Assembly (NCBI RefSeq): GCF_014596085.1
Contig: NZ_JACCJY010000020.1
Span: 1 to 64,000, forward strand
Reading direction: 5' to 3'
DNA from: Azospirillum tabaci
GTDB taxonomy: Bacteria > Pseudomonadota > Alphaproteobacteria > Azospirillales > Azospirillaceae
DNA length: 64,000 bases
Under the pieces are notes generated by a model. That model had not been told where the DNA came from. It worked only from the letters and a program-made list of their open reading frames with translations, and searched no databases. Both the position numbers and the translations under genes were made by a program. Below, in pieces: positions 44,465 to 52,037 of this stretch. Position 1 is the first letter of the stretch, and every line of letters begins with the position of its first letter.

Positions 44465-45085
44465 ATGAGCACCGAAACCACCCACCGGCTTGTGCTGGCG
44501 TCCGCCTCGCCCCGCCGGCTCGACCTGTTGCGCCAGATCGGCGTGGTGCCCGACGCGGTCGACCCCGCAGACATCGACGAATCGCCCCTGCCGCGGGAAC
44601 TTCCGCCCCAGCACGCGCTGCGTCTGGCCGGCGAGAAGGCCGCCGCCGTGGCCGCGCGCCACCCCGGCGCCTTCGTGCTGGCCGCCGATACGGTGGTCGC
44701 CTGCGGCCGCCGCATCCTGCCCAAGGCGGAGGAGGAGAAGCAGGCCCGCGCCTGCCTCGGCCTGCTGTCCGGGCGTCGGCACCGGGTGTTCGGCGGGGTC
44801 GTGCTTCTGTCGCCCGCGGGGGAGGGGCCGGCGGGGGAGGGGGAAGCGTTGCGCCGGTCGGAACGGCTGGTGCGCACCGACGTGACCTTCAAATCGTTGT
44901 CCCACGAGGAGACCGAATCCTACATCGCTTCCGGCGAATGGCAGGGCAAGGCCGGCGGCTACGCGATCCAGGGCCGGGCGGCGGCCCATGTCCGCTGGAT
45001 CGGCGGCTCCTACAGCAACGTGGTCGGGCTGCCCCTGTTCGAGGTGGCGGCGCTGCTGCGCGGCGCGGGGTTCCCGCTGCCGTGA
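44465..45085 (+). CDS. maf: Maf-family nucleoside triphosphate pyrophosphatase
   Basis: A 206-residue protein from the ATG at 44465, which puts the family motif L-A-S-A-S-P-R-R at residues 10-17 as usual. A GTG at 44405 overlapping the infA stop is in frame and would add 20 residues coded by the tandem repeat. Neither has a strong ribosome site. The A-A-D-T-V-V active-site aspartate, the G-R-x-H-x-V-x-G-G region and the Q-G-x-A-A segment are present. It hydrolyses non-canonical or modified NTPs (dTTP/UTP or m7GTP type), avoiding misincorporation. Its stop overlaps the GTG of the RNase gene. Confidence 0.9.
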   Translation: MSTETTHRLVLASASPRRLDLLRQIGVVPDAVDPADIDESPLPRELPPQHALRLAGEKAAAVAARHPGAFVLAADTVVACGRRILPKAEEEKQARACLGLLSGRRHRVFGGVVLLSPAGEGPAGEGEALRRSERLVRTDVTFKSLSHEETESYIASGEWQGKAGGYAIQGRAAAHVRWIGGSYSNVVGLPLFEVAALLRGAGFPLP

Positions 45086-46338
45086 CGGGAGCCGCCGTCG
45101 CTGCCGCATCGGAAATCCTCATCGACCGCGACGGTCCGCTGACGCGGGCCGCCGTGCTGACCGGCGGCCGGCTGACCGACCTCTACATCGACCATGCCGA
45201 GCGTCCCTCCCTGCTGGGCCATGTGTTCCTCGGCCGGGTGGAGCGCATCGCGACGGGGCTGGACGGCGCGTTCGTCGATCTCGGCACCGGAAAGTCGGGC
45301 CTGCTCTCGGCGCTGGACGCCCGCGGGCCGAAGGGGCGCCCGAAGGCCAAGGGCGAGCGGATCGGCAACCTGCTGCGCACCGGCCAGACCGTGCTGGTGC
45401 AGGTGAAGGCCGACGCCACCGGGTCCAAGGGGCCGTCCCTGACCATGGACATCACCCTGCCGGGCCGCTTCCTGGTGCACGCGCCGCTGGGCCGCGACGT
45501 GGCGGTGTCGAAGCGGCTGGGCAGCGGGCCGGAGCGCACCGAACTGGCCCGCCGCATCCAGGACATCGCCCCCGGCGCCGGCTGGATCGTCCGGGCGGGC
45601 GCCGCCACCGCGCCGGACGGGCTGCTGGCCGCGGAGTCGGACGCGCTGCATCTGGCGTGGCGTTCGATCCGCGACGCGGCGGAGCGGGGCGGCGGACCCG
45701 CCCTGCTGCTGCCCGGCCCCGACGCGCCGCGCCGCGCCCTGATCGAGCATGGGGCTGCCGCCCCGTCGCGGATCATCGTGGACGACGCGGCTCTGGCCCA
45801 CGACCTCGCCGGCTGGTGCGCCGACCGTGCGCCGGACCTGGAGGAGCGGGTGGAGCCCTTCGACGCCCGCCTCCTGGCCGCGCCGTGCCCTGATCGAACA
45901 GGGGGCGGCCGGCAACGGCTGTTCGACCTGCGCGACCTCGACGCTGAAATCGAAACGTTGCTCGGCACGCGGGTGCCGCTGTCCGGCGGCGGCTCGCTGG
46001 TCATCGAGCGGACGGAGGCGATGACCGTCGTCGACGTCAACGCGGGGGAACGCGGCAACCCGCTGGACGTCAATCTGGAGGCGGCGGCGGAGATCGCCCG
46101 GCAACTGCGCCTGCGCAACGCCGGAGGAATCGTCGTCGTCGATTTCGTCAACATGCGCAACCGGGGCGACGCCGAACGGCTGCTGAACGCCCTGTCCCGC
46201 GCGGTGGAGGACGACCCGGCGCAGACCCAGGTCTATGGCCTGTCCAAGCTGGGTCTGGTGGAGATGACCCGCGCCCGGCGCGGCACGGCCCTGGCCGATC
46301 TGCTGGGCGCCGGCCGCAGGGCCGCGGCGGAGGATTGA
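45082..46338 (+). CDS. rng: Ribonuclease E/G family protein, short form without zinc-link
   Basis: A 418-residue protein from the GTG at 45082, overlapping the maf stop (GTGA). The S1 domain (~30-115) has G-H-V-F-L-G-R-V and A-F-V-D-L-G. The catalytic DNase-I-like part has V-V-D-V-N-A-G and V-V-V-D-F-V-N-M, matching the Mg ligands D and N of RNase E/G, although the second Asp of the usual DFIDM is Asn here. The protein ends right after the G-L-V-E-M-T-R-A-R-R block. It therefore lacks the C-P-x-C zinc-link and C-terminal part of E. coli RNase G (489 residues). Short forms are known in this alphaproteobacterial gene order. Confidence 0.85.
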   Translation: MTGAAVAAASEILIDRDGPLTRAAVLTGGRLTDLYIDHAERPSLLGHVFLGRVERIATGLDGAFVDLGTGKSGLLSALDARGPKGRPKAKGERIGNLLRTGQTVLVQVKADATGSKGPSLTMDITLPGRFLVHAPLGRDVAVSKRLGSGPERTELARRIQDIAPGAGWIVRAGAATAPDGLLAAESDALHLAWRSIRDAAERGGGPALLLPGPDAPRRALIEHGAAAPSRIIVDDAALAHDLAGWCADRAPDLEERVEPFDARLLAAPCPDRTGGGRQRLFDLRDLDAEIETLLGTRVPLSGGGSLVIERTEAMTVVDVNAGERGNPLDVNLEAAAEIARQLRLRNAGGIVVVDFVNMRNRGDAERLLNALSRAVEDDPAQTQVYGLSKLGLVEMTRARRGTALADLLGAGRRAAAED

Positions 46339-46341
46339 GCG

Positions 46342-46557
46342 ATGAACGACAACCAAAAGCCCGCTGGCCAGAAGCCCATTGGCCAAAAGCCCACCGAGAA
46401 AGCCTGCCCGATCTGCGGCCGTCCGGCGCTAGAGGAGGCCAAGCCCTTCTGCTCCAAGCGCTGCGCCGACGTGGATTTGTCGCGCTGGCTGGGCGGCGTC
46501 TACCGCATCGAAAGCCCCGACCGTCCGGACGCCGAGGAGGCGGACGAGCGGGAGTGA
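46342..46557 (+). CDS. yacG: DNA gyrase inhibitor YacG-type zinc-finger protein
   Basis: A 71-residue protein starting 3 bp after the RNase gene. The zinc-binding cysteines are C-P-I-C-G and C-S-K-R-C (C-x2-C ... C-x3-C), followed by the family's [12 protein letters not shown]. The first 20 residues are a Gln/Lys/Pro-rich extension with a doubled G-Q-K-P unit. The family binds GyrB and inhibits gyrase. It ends the infA-maf-rng-yacG block. Confidence 0.92.
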   Translation: MNDNQKPAGQKPIGQKPTEKACPICGRPALEEAKPFCSKRCADVDLSRWLGGVYRIESPDRPDAEEADERE

Positions 46558-46586
46558 CGGGGCGGCGGATTTCTGCATTTTAGGGC

Positions 46587-46615
46587 TGGACAGGCCCGGC
46601 GAATTTGCCTACAAA
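46587..46615 (+). promoter_or_regulatory. Promoter of tRNA-Phe
   Basis: TGGACA (46587-46592), a 17-base spacer and TACAAA (46610-46615) give a good sigma-70-type promoter, with the predicted start near 46622, about 34 bases before the mature tRNA 5' end. Confidence 0.6.
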
Positions 46616-46655
46616 GCGCGCCTCGACGCGCCGCGGTCTCCACCGCGGCCTCGGT

Positions 46656-46731
46656 GCCCAGGTAGCTCAGTTGGTAGAGCAGGGGACTGAAAATCCCCGT
46701 GTCGGCGGTTCGACTCCGTCCCTGGGCACCA
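46656..46731 (+). tRNA. tRNA-Phe (GAA)
   Basis: A 76-nt cloverleaf. Acceptor stem GCCCAGG pairs with CCTGGGC. The D arm is GCTCAGTTGGTAGAGC. The anticodon stem GGGGA/TCCCC carries loop CTGAAAA (anticodon GAA). The T arm has GGTTCGACTCC. Discriminator A is followed by an encoded CCA. It is flanked by its own promoter and an intrinsic terminator, so it is a single-gene unit. Confidence 0.97.
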
Positions 46732-46763
46732 CTTCATTCCCTTGAGGGATCGTGGTGTTTCGA

Positions 46764-46792
46764 ACGCTCCGTCGTCCGCGGGGCGTTTTTTT
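46764..46792 (+). terminator. Intrinsic terminator of tRNA-Phe
   Basis: Stem ACGCTCCG (46764-46771) pairs with CGGGGCGT (46779-46786) with one G-T pair, followed directly by seven T residues (46786-46792). Classic rho-independent terminator. Confidence 0.9.
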
Positions 46793-46898
46793 GTTGTCCG
46801 CGTCGCTTCGCGCGACCTGACGAGCGCGCGGAAGGGGTGGCGTTCCCGTCGCGGCGACCGTATCGTGCGTCGCGCAACGATCCGGCACGGATGGCGGG

Positions 46899-47876
46899 AT
46901 GCTCGATCAGCGGACAAGCGCATTTCTTGAGGAATTCCTTTCAAAGCCCGGCGGCGACCCGGAGCGGCTCGACCGCTTCCTGCTGCACGGCCCCTTCCGC
47001 GGGCGGCGCGGCGGCAAGCCGCGGCTGAAGCTGGCCTTCCACGACTTCTGGCCGGAATTCGACAAGGGCACGAATTTCTTCATCGAGATCCTGTCCAGCC
47101 GCTTCGACCTGTCGGTGGTCGAGGACGACAGCGACCTCGCCATCGTGTCGGTCTTCGGCGGGCGGCACCGCGAGGCGCGCAGCCGGCGCACCCTGTTCTT
47201 CACCGGGGAGAACGTCCGCCCGCCTCTGGACGGCTTCGACATGGCGGTGTCCTTCGACCGCATCGACGACCCGCGCCACTACCGCCTGCCGCTCTACGTC
47301 ATGCACGCCTACGAGCACATGCGGGAGGGGGCGGTGCCGCATTTCTGCTCCCCCGTCCTGCCGCCGGTGCCGACGACGCGGGCGGCCTTCGCGGAGCGCA
47401 ATTTCTGCGCCTTCCTCTACAAGAACCCGAACGGCGAACGCCGCAACCGCTTCTTCCCGGCGCTGGACGGGCGGCGGCGCGTCGATTCGGTGGGCTGGCA
47501 CCTGAACAACACCGGCAGCGTCGTCAAGATGGGCTGGCTGTCGAAGATCCGCGTCTTCGAACGCTACCGCTTCGCCTTCGCCTTCGAGAACGCCAGCCAC
47601 CCCGGCTATCTGACGGAGAAGATCCTCGACGTCTTCCAGGCCGGGGCGGTGCCGCTCTATTGGGGCGATCCCGATCTGAGCCGGGAGGTGGCGGCGGGCA
47701 GCTTTATCGACGTGTCGCGCTTCGCCACGGACGAGGAGGCGGTGGAGCACATCCTGGCGGTGGATGACGATTACGACGCCTATTGCGCCCACCGCGCCGT
47801 GGCGCCCTTCCTGGGGACGGAGGAGTTCCATTTCGACGCCTACCGCCTCGCCGACTGGATCGAGAACCGGCTGTAA
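46899..47876 (+). CDS. GT10-family (alpha-1,3-fucosyltransferase-like) glycosyltransferase
   Basis: A 325-residue cytoplasmic protein. The GT10 donor-binding signature lies at ~225-255: F-A-F-E-N-A-S-H-P-G-Y-L-T-E-K-I followed by A-G-A-V-P-L-Y-W-G. The N-terminal half is the acceptor domain. Family members transfer L-fucose or a related deoxysugar from GDP-sugar to glycans. It heads a cassette of four glycosyltransferase-type genes. There is no membrane anchor. Whether it uses fucose here is unknown. Confidence 0.85.
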   Translation: MLDQRTSAFLEEFLSKPGGDPERLDRFLLHGPFRGRRGGKPRLKLAFHDFWPEFDKGTNFFIEILSSRFDLSVVEDDSDLAIVSVFGGRHREARSRRTLFFTGENVRPPLDGFDMAVSFDRIDDPRHYRLPLYVMHAYEHMREGAVPHFCSPVLPPVPTTRAAFAERNFCAFLYKNPNGERRNRFFPALDGRRRVDSVGWHLNNTGSVVKMGWLSKIRVFERYRFAFAFENASHPGYLTEKILDVFQAGAVPLYWGDPDLSREVAAGSFIDVSRFATDEEAVEHILAVDDDYDAYCAHRAVAPFLGTEEFHFDAYRLADWIENRL

Positions 47877-47895
47877 GGGCCGGAGGGGAGGGGAA

Positions 47896-48618
47896 ATGGC
47901 GCGGGTGCTTCTGAATTACGCGGACGGGGCCTTTCTGGCGGCGCAGAAGCGCAACGCCCGCAGCGGGCTGGAAATCGGTGGCTTCGATTCCGTGGCCATG
48001 ATGGGGCGCGGGCACATCGACCCGGCCTTCGTCGAGCGCAACCGCTTCATCCTCGACCAGCCGCGCGGGGGGGGCTATTGGCTGTGGAAGCCCTGGGCGG
48101 TCTGGACCCTGCTGCGCGACCATCTGAAGGACGGCGACGTGCTGTTCTACTGCGACAGCGGCGCCCATTTCGTGCACCGCGCCGATCCGGTGATCGAGCT
48201 GTGCCGGGAGCGGCGCGACCTGCCCATCCTGCTGTTCACGCTGCAGGACGAATTCAAGAACCGCGGCTGGACCAAGCGCGACTGCTTCCACTTCATGCGG
48301 CTGGACCGGCCCGAATACACCGACGCCACCCAGATCCTGGCGAGCTTCATCGTCTGCGAACGGACGCCGGAGACCATCGCCTTTGTCTCCGAATGGCTGC
48401 GCTTCGCCCAGGACGAGCGCATCCTCACCGACGCGCCGAACGAGTGCGGCAAACCCAACTACCCGGAGTTCCGCGCCCACCGGCACGACCAGAGCGTCCT
48501 CAGCCTGCTGGCCCGCCGCCGCGGGGTGAGCACGATCCCCGACATCTCGCAATGGGGCGACGACCGCCGCCCGGCGGCGATTCCGCGGATCCTGCTGCAC
48601 ACCCGCCAGCGGGACTGA
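47896..48618 (+). CDS. Glycosyltransferase-like protein (capsule/galactosyl-type)
   Basis: A 240-residue protein from the ATG at 47896, which has a strong GGAGGGGAGGGG site. It opens with V-L-L-N-Y-A-D-G, then has G-Y-W-L-W-K-P-W near 68-75 and V-L-F-Y-C-D-S-G-A, a D-x-G/A-type donor site near 90-98, and ends with H-R-H-D-Q-S-V-L-S-L-L. This W-x-W-K-P plus D-x-x pattern is seen in small capsular polysaccharide glycosyltransferases. It lies 19 bp after the GT10 gene and 8 bp before the TPR protein, all rightward. Donor and acceptor unknown. Confidence 0.7.
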   Translation: MARVLLNYADGAFLAAQKRNARSGLEIGGFDSVAMMGRGHIDPAFVERNRFILDQPRGGGYWLWKPWAVWTLLRDHLKDGDVLFYCDSGAHFVHRADPVIELCRERRDLPILLFTLQDEFKNRGWTKRDCFHFMRLDRPEYTDATQILASFIVCERTPETIAFVSEWLRFAQDERILTDAPNECGKPNYPEFRAHRHDQSVLSLLARRRGVSTIPDISQWGDDRRPAAIPRILLHTRQRD

Positions 48619-48626
48619 GAGGGCGC

Positions 48627-51113
48627 ATGGACCGTCCCGAAACCGCCGAACGGGCCGCCGCGCTGCACCGGCAGGCCGTCGCCGCCCAGCGCGAGGGCCG
48701 CGTCCGCGAGGCCGTGGCGCTGTTCCAACAGGCGTTGGCGCTGCGCAAGGACGCGGAGGTCTATTTGGATTTCGGCAGCCTGCTGGCCGGGCTGTCGCAA
48801 TGGGGGCCGGCGGGGGCGGTCTACGCCGCGGCGCTGAAACTGGCGCCCGACTCTCCCGACGCCCATTACGGGGTGGCGCTGTCCCTCCACGCCCAGGGGC
48901 GTCCGGCGGAGGCCGAACCGCATTACCGAGCCGTTCTGGCGGCCTGCCCAGGGGTGGGCGCGGTGTGGAACAATCTGGGCGTGGCGCTTCAGGAGCAGGG
49001 CCGCCCCGGCGAGGCCGAAACCGCTTACCGCGAGTCCCTGCGCCACCGGCCCGAGGACGCCGGCACCTGGAAGAATCTGGCGGTCGCCCTGGAAGCTCTG
49101 GGCCGGACCGGCGAGGCCGAAACCGCCTACCGCGAGGCGCTGTCGCGCAACCCGGAGCACGCGGTGTCGCTGAACAACCTCGGCGGCCTTGCCCTCGCCG
49201 CCGGGCGCCGGGACGAGGCGTGGTGGATCGGCTACCGCATGGCGGCGCTGAATCCGGCGGACCGGCACGGCTGGATGCTGCTCGGCAACGCCGCCCACGC
49301 AGCCGGCCGCTGGGTCGCGGCGGTGCGGGCGAACGCGGTGGCGGTGCGGCTGGCGCCGGACGATCCCGCCCTTCGCCACAACCTCGCCAACGCGCTGGCC
49401 GCCGCCGGTCGGCGGGAGGAGGCGGTGGCGGAGTATCGGGCGGCTCTCAGGTTCCAGCCCGACTCCCCTGCGGCGGCGGTCGATCTGGCGGTGGAATTGC
49501 TCGGCCTGCACGACACGTCGGGCGCCCTGGCGGTGCTGCGCGGCGCGATCGGGAGGCACCCGGACCACGCTGCGGCGTGGCGGATTCTCGGACAGACGCT
49601 GAGCGGCGCCTTGCGGCCGCGCGCCGCGCTCGACGCGCTGCGCCGGGCGGTGGCCCTCGACCCCGGTGGGCAAGCGGGGTGGGAGGATCTCGCCGCCGCC
49701 GCGATCCTGGCGGACCGGATCGCGCCGTCCATCGAGGCCCTCCGCCGCGTCCGCCGGCTCTCCCCCGCCTACAACCCGGCGCTGGCGCAACTGGTGCAGC
49801 AGCAGAGGCACGCCTGCGACTGGCGCGATCTGCCAGCCCTGGAGCGCGACCTGATCGGGCGGATGCGCGCCGGGGCGCTGGGCGTGCCGCCCTTCGGCCT
49901 TCTGGCGGTGGACACGAGCTTGGCGGACCAGCGGGCGGCGGCGGAACGCTGGGCGCGGCAGAAGGCGCGCGGCGTGCCGGCGGTGGCACGGCCTGCCGTC
50001 CCCGGAGACGGGCGCCTGCGCATTGGCTACCTCTCCGCCGACTTCCACGAGCACGCCACCGCCTATTTGATGGCGGAACTTCTGGAGCGGCACGACCGGA
50101 CGCGCTTCGCCGTCACCGCCTATTCCACCGGCGTCGACGACGGCAGCCCGATGCGCCGCCGCCTGACCGCGGCGGTGGAGCGCTTCGTGGACCTGCGCGA
50201 CCACGCCGACCGCGCCGCCGCGCAAGCCATCGCCGCCGACGGCATCGACATCCTGGTGGACCTGAAGGGCTACACGGCCTTCGCCCGCACGGCGATCCTG
50301 GCGGCGCGGCCAGCCCCGGTGCAGGTGAACTGGCTGGGCTATCCCGGCACCATGGGGGCGGACTTCGTCGACGTGATCCTGGCCGACGCGGTGACCATCC
50401 CGCCGGGCGAGGAGGGCTTCTACAGCGAGGCGGTGGTGCGGCTGCCCCACTGCTACCAGCCCAACGACCGCCACCGCGCCATCGCCGAGCGCACCCCGTC
50501 GCGCGCCGACTGCGGGTTGCCGGAGGACGGCTTCGTCTTCTGCTGCTTCAACAGCCCTTACAAGCTGACGCCGGCGCTGTTCGACGTCTGGGCGCGGCTG
50601 CTGCGCGCCGTGCCGGGGAGCGTGCTGTGGCTCTACGTCGGCAATCCGCTGGTGGCCGGCAACCTGCGGCGCGAGGCGGCGGCCCGCGGGGTGGCGCCGG
50701 AGCGCCTCGTCTTCGCGCCGCCGCGCCCGCTGGCGGAGCATCTGGCGCGGCACCGGCTGGCCGACCTGTTCCTCGACACGCTGCCCTACAACGCCCACAC
50801 CACGGCCAGCGACGCGCTGTGGACCGGGCTTCCGGTGGTGACCTGCCGCGGTGCCACCTTTGCCGGGCGGGTGGCGGCCAGCCTGCTCAACACGGTTGGG
50901 TTGCCGGAGCTGGTCACCGACTCACTGGCGGCCTACGAGGCGTTGGCCCTGGACCTCGCCCGCGATCCAGCACGGCTGGCCGGGCTGAAGGCGCGCTTGG
51001 CGTTGGCGCGGACGGCCAGTCGGCTGTTCGACGGCGACCGCTTCGCCCGCGATCTGGAGGGCGCCTATCGGGCCATCTGGCAACGCTTCGCACCGGCAGG
51101 AGATGCGCGATGA
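48627..51113 (+). CDS. TPR-repeat O-GlcNAc-transferase-like (SPINDLY/GT41-type) protein
   Basis: An 828-residue protein from the ATG at 48627. The frame extends upstream through the previous gene and is not used. About eleven tetratricopeptide repeats fill residues 5-400, with the regular A-x-x-x-Y-R-x-A-L-x-x-x-P pattern. The C-terminal ~375 residues are a GT41 catalytic domain: R-I-G-Y-L-S-A-D-F-H-E-H (~466-478), V-N-W-L-G-Y-P-G-T-M-G (~567-577), F-C-C-F-N-S-P-Y-K-L-T-P and D-T-L-P-Y-N-A-H-T-T-A-S-D-A-L-W. Such enzymes glycosylate proteins, and in bacteria often flagellin or adhesins. The stop overlaps the start of the next gene (ATGA). Confidence 0.88.
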   Translation: MDRPETAERAAALHRQAVAAQREGRVREAVALFQQALALRKDAEVYLDFGSLLAGLSQWGPAGAVYAAALKLAPDSPDAHYGVALSLHAQGRPAEAEPHYRAVLAACPGVGAVWNNLGVALQEQGRPGEAETAYRESLRHRPEDAGTWKNLAVALEALGRTGEAETAYREALSRNPEHAVSLNNLGGLALAAGRRDEAWWIGYRMAALNPADRHGWMLLGNAAHAAGRWVAAVRANAVAVRLAPDDPALRHNLANALAAAGRREEAVAEYRAALRFQPDSPAAAVDLAVELLGLHDTSGALAVLRGAIGRHPDHAAAWRILGQTLSGALRPRAALDALRRAVALDPGGQAGWEDLAAAAILADRIAPSIEALRRVRRLSPAYNPALAQLVQQQRHACDWRDLPALERDLIGRMRAGALGVPPFGLLAVDTSLADQRAAAERWARQKARGVPAVARPAVPGDGRLRIGYLSADFHEHATAYLMAELLERHDRTRFAVTAYSTGVDDGSPMRRRLTAAVERFVDLRDHADRAAAQAIAADGIDILVDLKGYTAFARTAILAARPAPVQVNWLGYPGTMGADFVDVILADAVTIPPGEEGFYSEAVVRLPHCYQPNDRHRAIAERTPSRADCGLPEDGFVFCCFNSPYKLTPALFDVWARLLRAVPGSVLWLYVGNPLVAGNLRREAAARGVAPERLVFAPPRPLAEHLARHRLADLFLDTLPYNAHTTASDALWTGLPVVTCRGATFAGRVAASLLNTVGLPELVTDSLAAYEALALDLARDPARLAGLKARLALARTASRLFDGDRFARDLEGAYRAIWQRFAPAGDAR

Positions 51114-51895
51114 CGACCAAGGACCGGCGGCTTCACATCGTCGTGCCCTACCGCGACCGCGAGGCCCATCTGCGGGCCTTCGTGCCGCGGGTCGGCGCTT
51201 ACTTCGCAACGCTCGCCGAGCCCATCGATTACCGCGTCACCATCGTCGAGCAGGAGGCCGGGCTGCCCTTCAACCGGGGCGCCATCAAGAATGTCGGCTT
51301 CCTGCTGGGGGAGGCGGAGAGCGGCTACACCTGTCTGCACGACATCGACTATCTGCCCATCGACGCCGATTACTCCTGGGTCGACCGGCCGACGCCCATC
51401 CTGTCCTTCGGGGCGGAGCAGCGGCCGGTGGCGCCGGGCCGCTCGGACCAGACGGTGACCACCGACCTGGAGAGCACGATGGGCGGCGTCCTGCTGATGC
51501 CGAACGACGTGTTCCGGCGGATCGACGGCTATTCCAACGCCTATTGGGGCTGGGGCTACGAGGATTTCGACCTGTCGCTGCGCATCCGCTCCCGCCGCAT
51601 CCCGACGGCGCGGCGACCCGGCCGGTTCGAGCCGCTGGACCACGACAATGAGGGCTTCAACCCCGACGCCTCGGCCTCGCCCATCTCGCGGGTCAACAAG
51701 CGGGTGTTCCAGGCCAATTGGGCCGGCGGCACGATCCCGGAGGAGGATGGCCTGTCCAGCCTGTCCTTCGACATCCTCGATCGCCACCCCTGCGACGGGG
51801 CTCCTCCCGGTGCCGAAGGACGGTGGGAGATCGTGCGTGTCCGCCTGACCATGGCGCCGCTGCCCGGCCAGTTGGCGGCCTTCAAGGCACGCTGA
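51110..51895 (+). CDS. GT7-like (galactosyltransferase-type) glycosyltransferase
   Basis: A 261-residue protein from the ATG at 51110 overlapping the previous stop. It starts H-I-V-V-P-Y-R-D-R. It has a D-x-D-type site in L-H-D-I-D-Y-L-P near 75-82 and the beta-1,4-galactosyltransferase signature G-W-G-Y-E-D-F-D-L near 145-153, where the acidic pair is catalytic. The family is best known from animals, but bacterial members occur in capsule and flagellar glycan loci. It closes the four-gene cassette. Confidence 0.85.
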   Translation: MTTKDRRLHIVVPYRDREAHLRAFVPRVGAYFATLAEPIDYRVTIVEQEAGLPFNRGAIKNVGFLLGEAESGYTCLHDIDYLPIDADYSWVDRPTPILSFGAEQRPVAPGRSDQTVTTDLESTMGGVLLMPNDVFRRIDGYSNAYWGWGYEDFDLSLRIRSRRIPTARRPGRFEPLDHDNEGFNPDASASPISRVNKRVFQANWAGGTIPEEDGLSSLSFDILDRHPCDGAPPGAEGRWEIVRVRLTMAPLPGQLAAFKAR

Positions 51896-51896
51896 A

Positions 51897-51926
51897 GCTG
51901 TTACCTTTAAAGGCTGTTACCTTTAA
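51897..51926 (+). repeat. Tandem 14-bp direct repeat upstream of the ParA gene
   Basis: GCTGTTACCTTTAA occurs at 51897-51910 and again at 51913-51926 with a two-base gap, in the only AT-leaning stretch between the GT7-like stop and the ParA gene. It could be a pair of regulator sites. Confidence 0.7.
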
Positions 51927-52037
51927 GGGATGTCGGCGCATCTGCGGGAAGACACCGGCGCGTTCCAATGCGTATAGTGCGCCGCTTTCGGCGGCTCTTG
52001 GCCCGCAGGACGAACACCCGCGAAACGACGAAGCGGA

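Noticed and set aside
46656..51895. tRNA-Phe as an integration site bounding a mobile island
   Set aside because: I could not find a duplicated tRNA 3' end or an integrase gene in the window. The glycan cassette is therefore reported only as a possible variable region.
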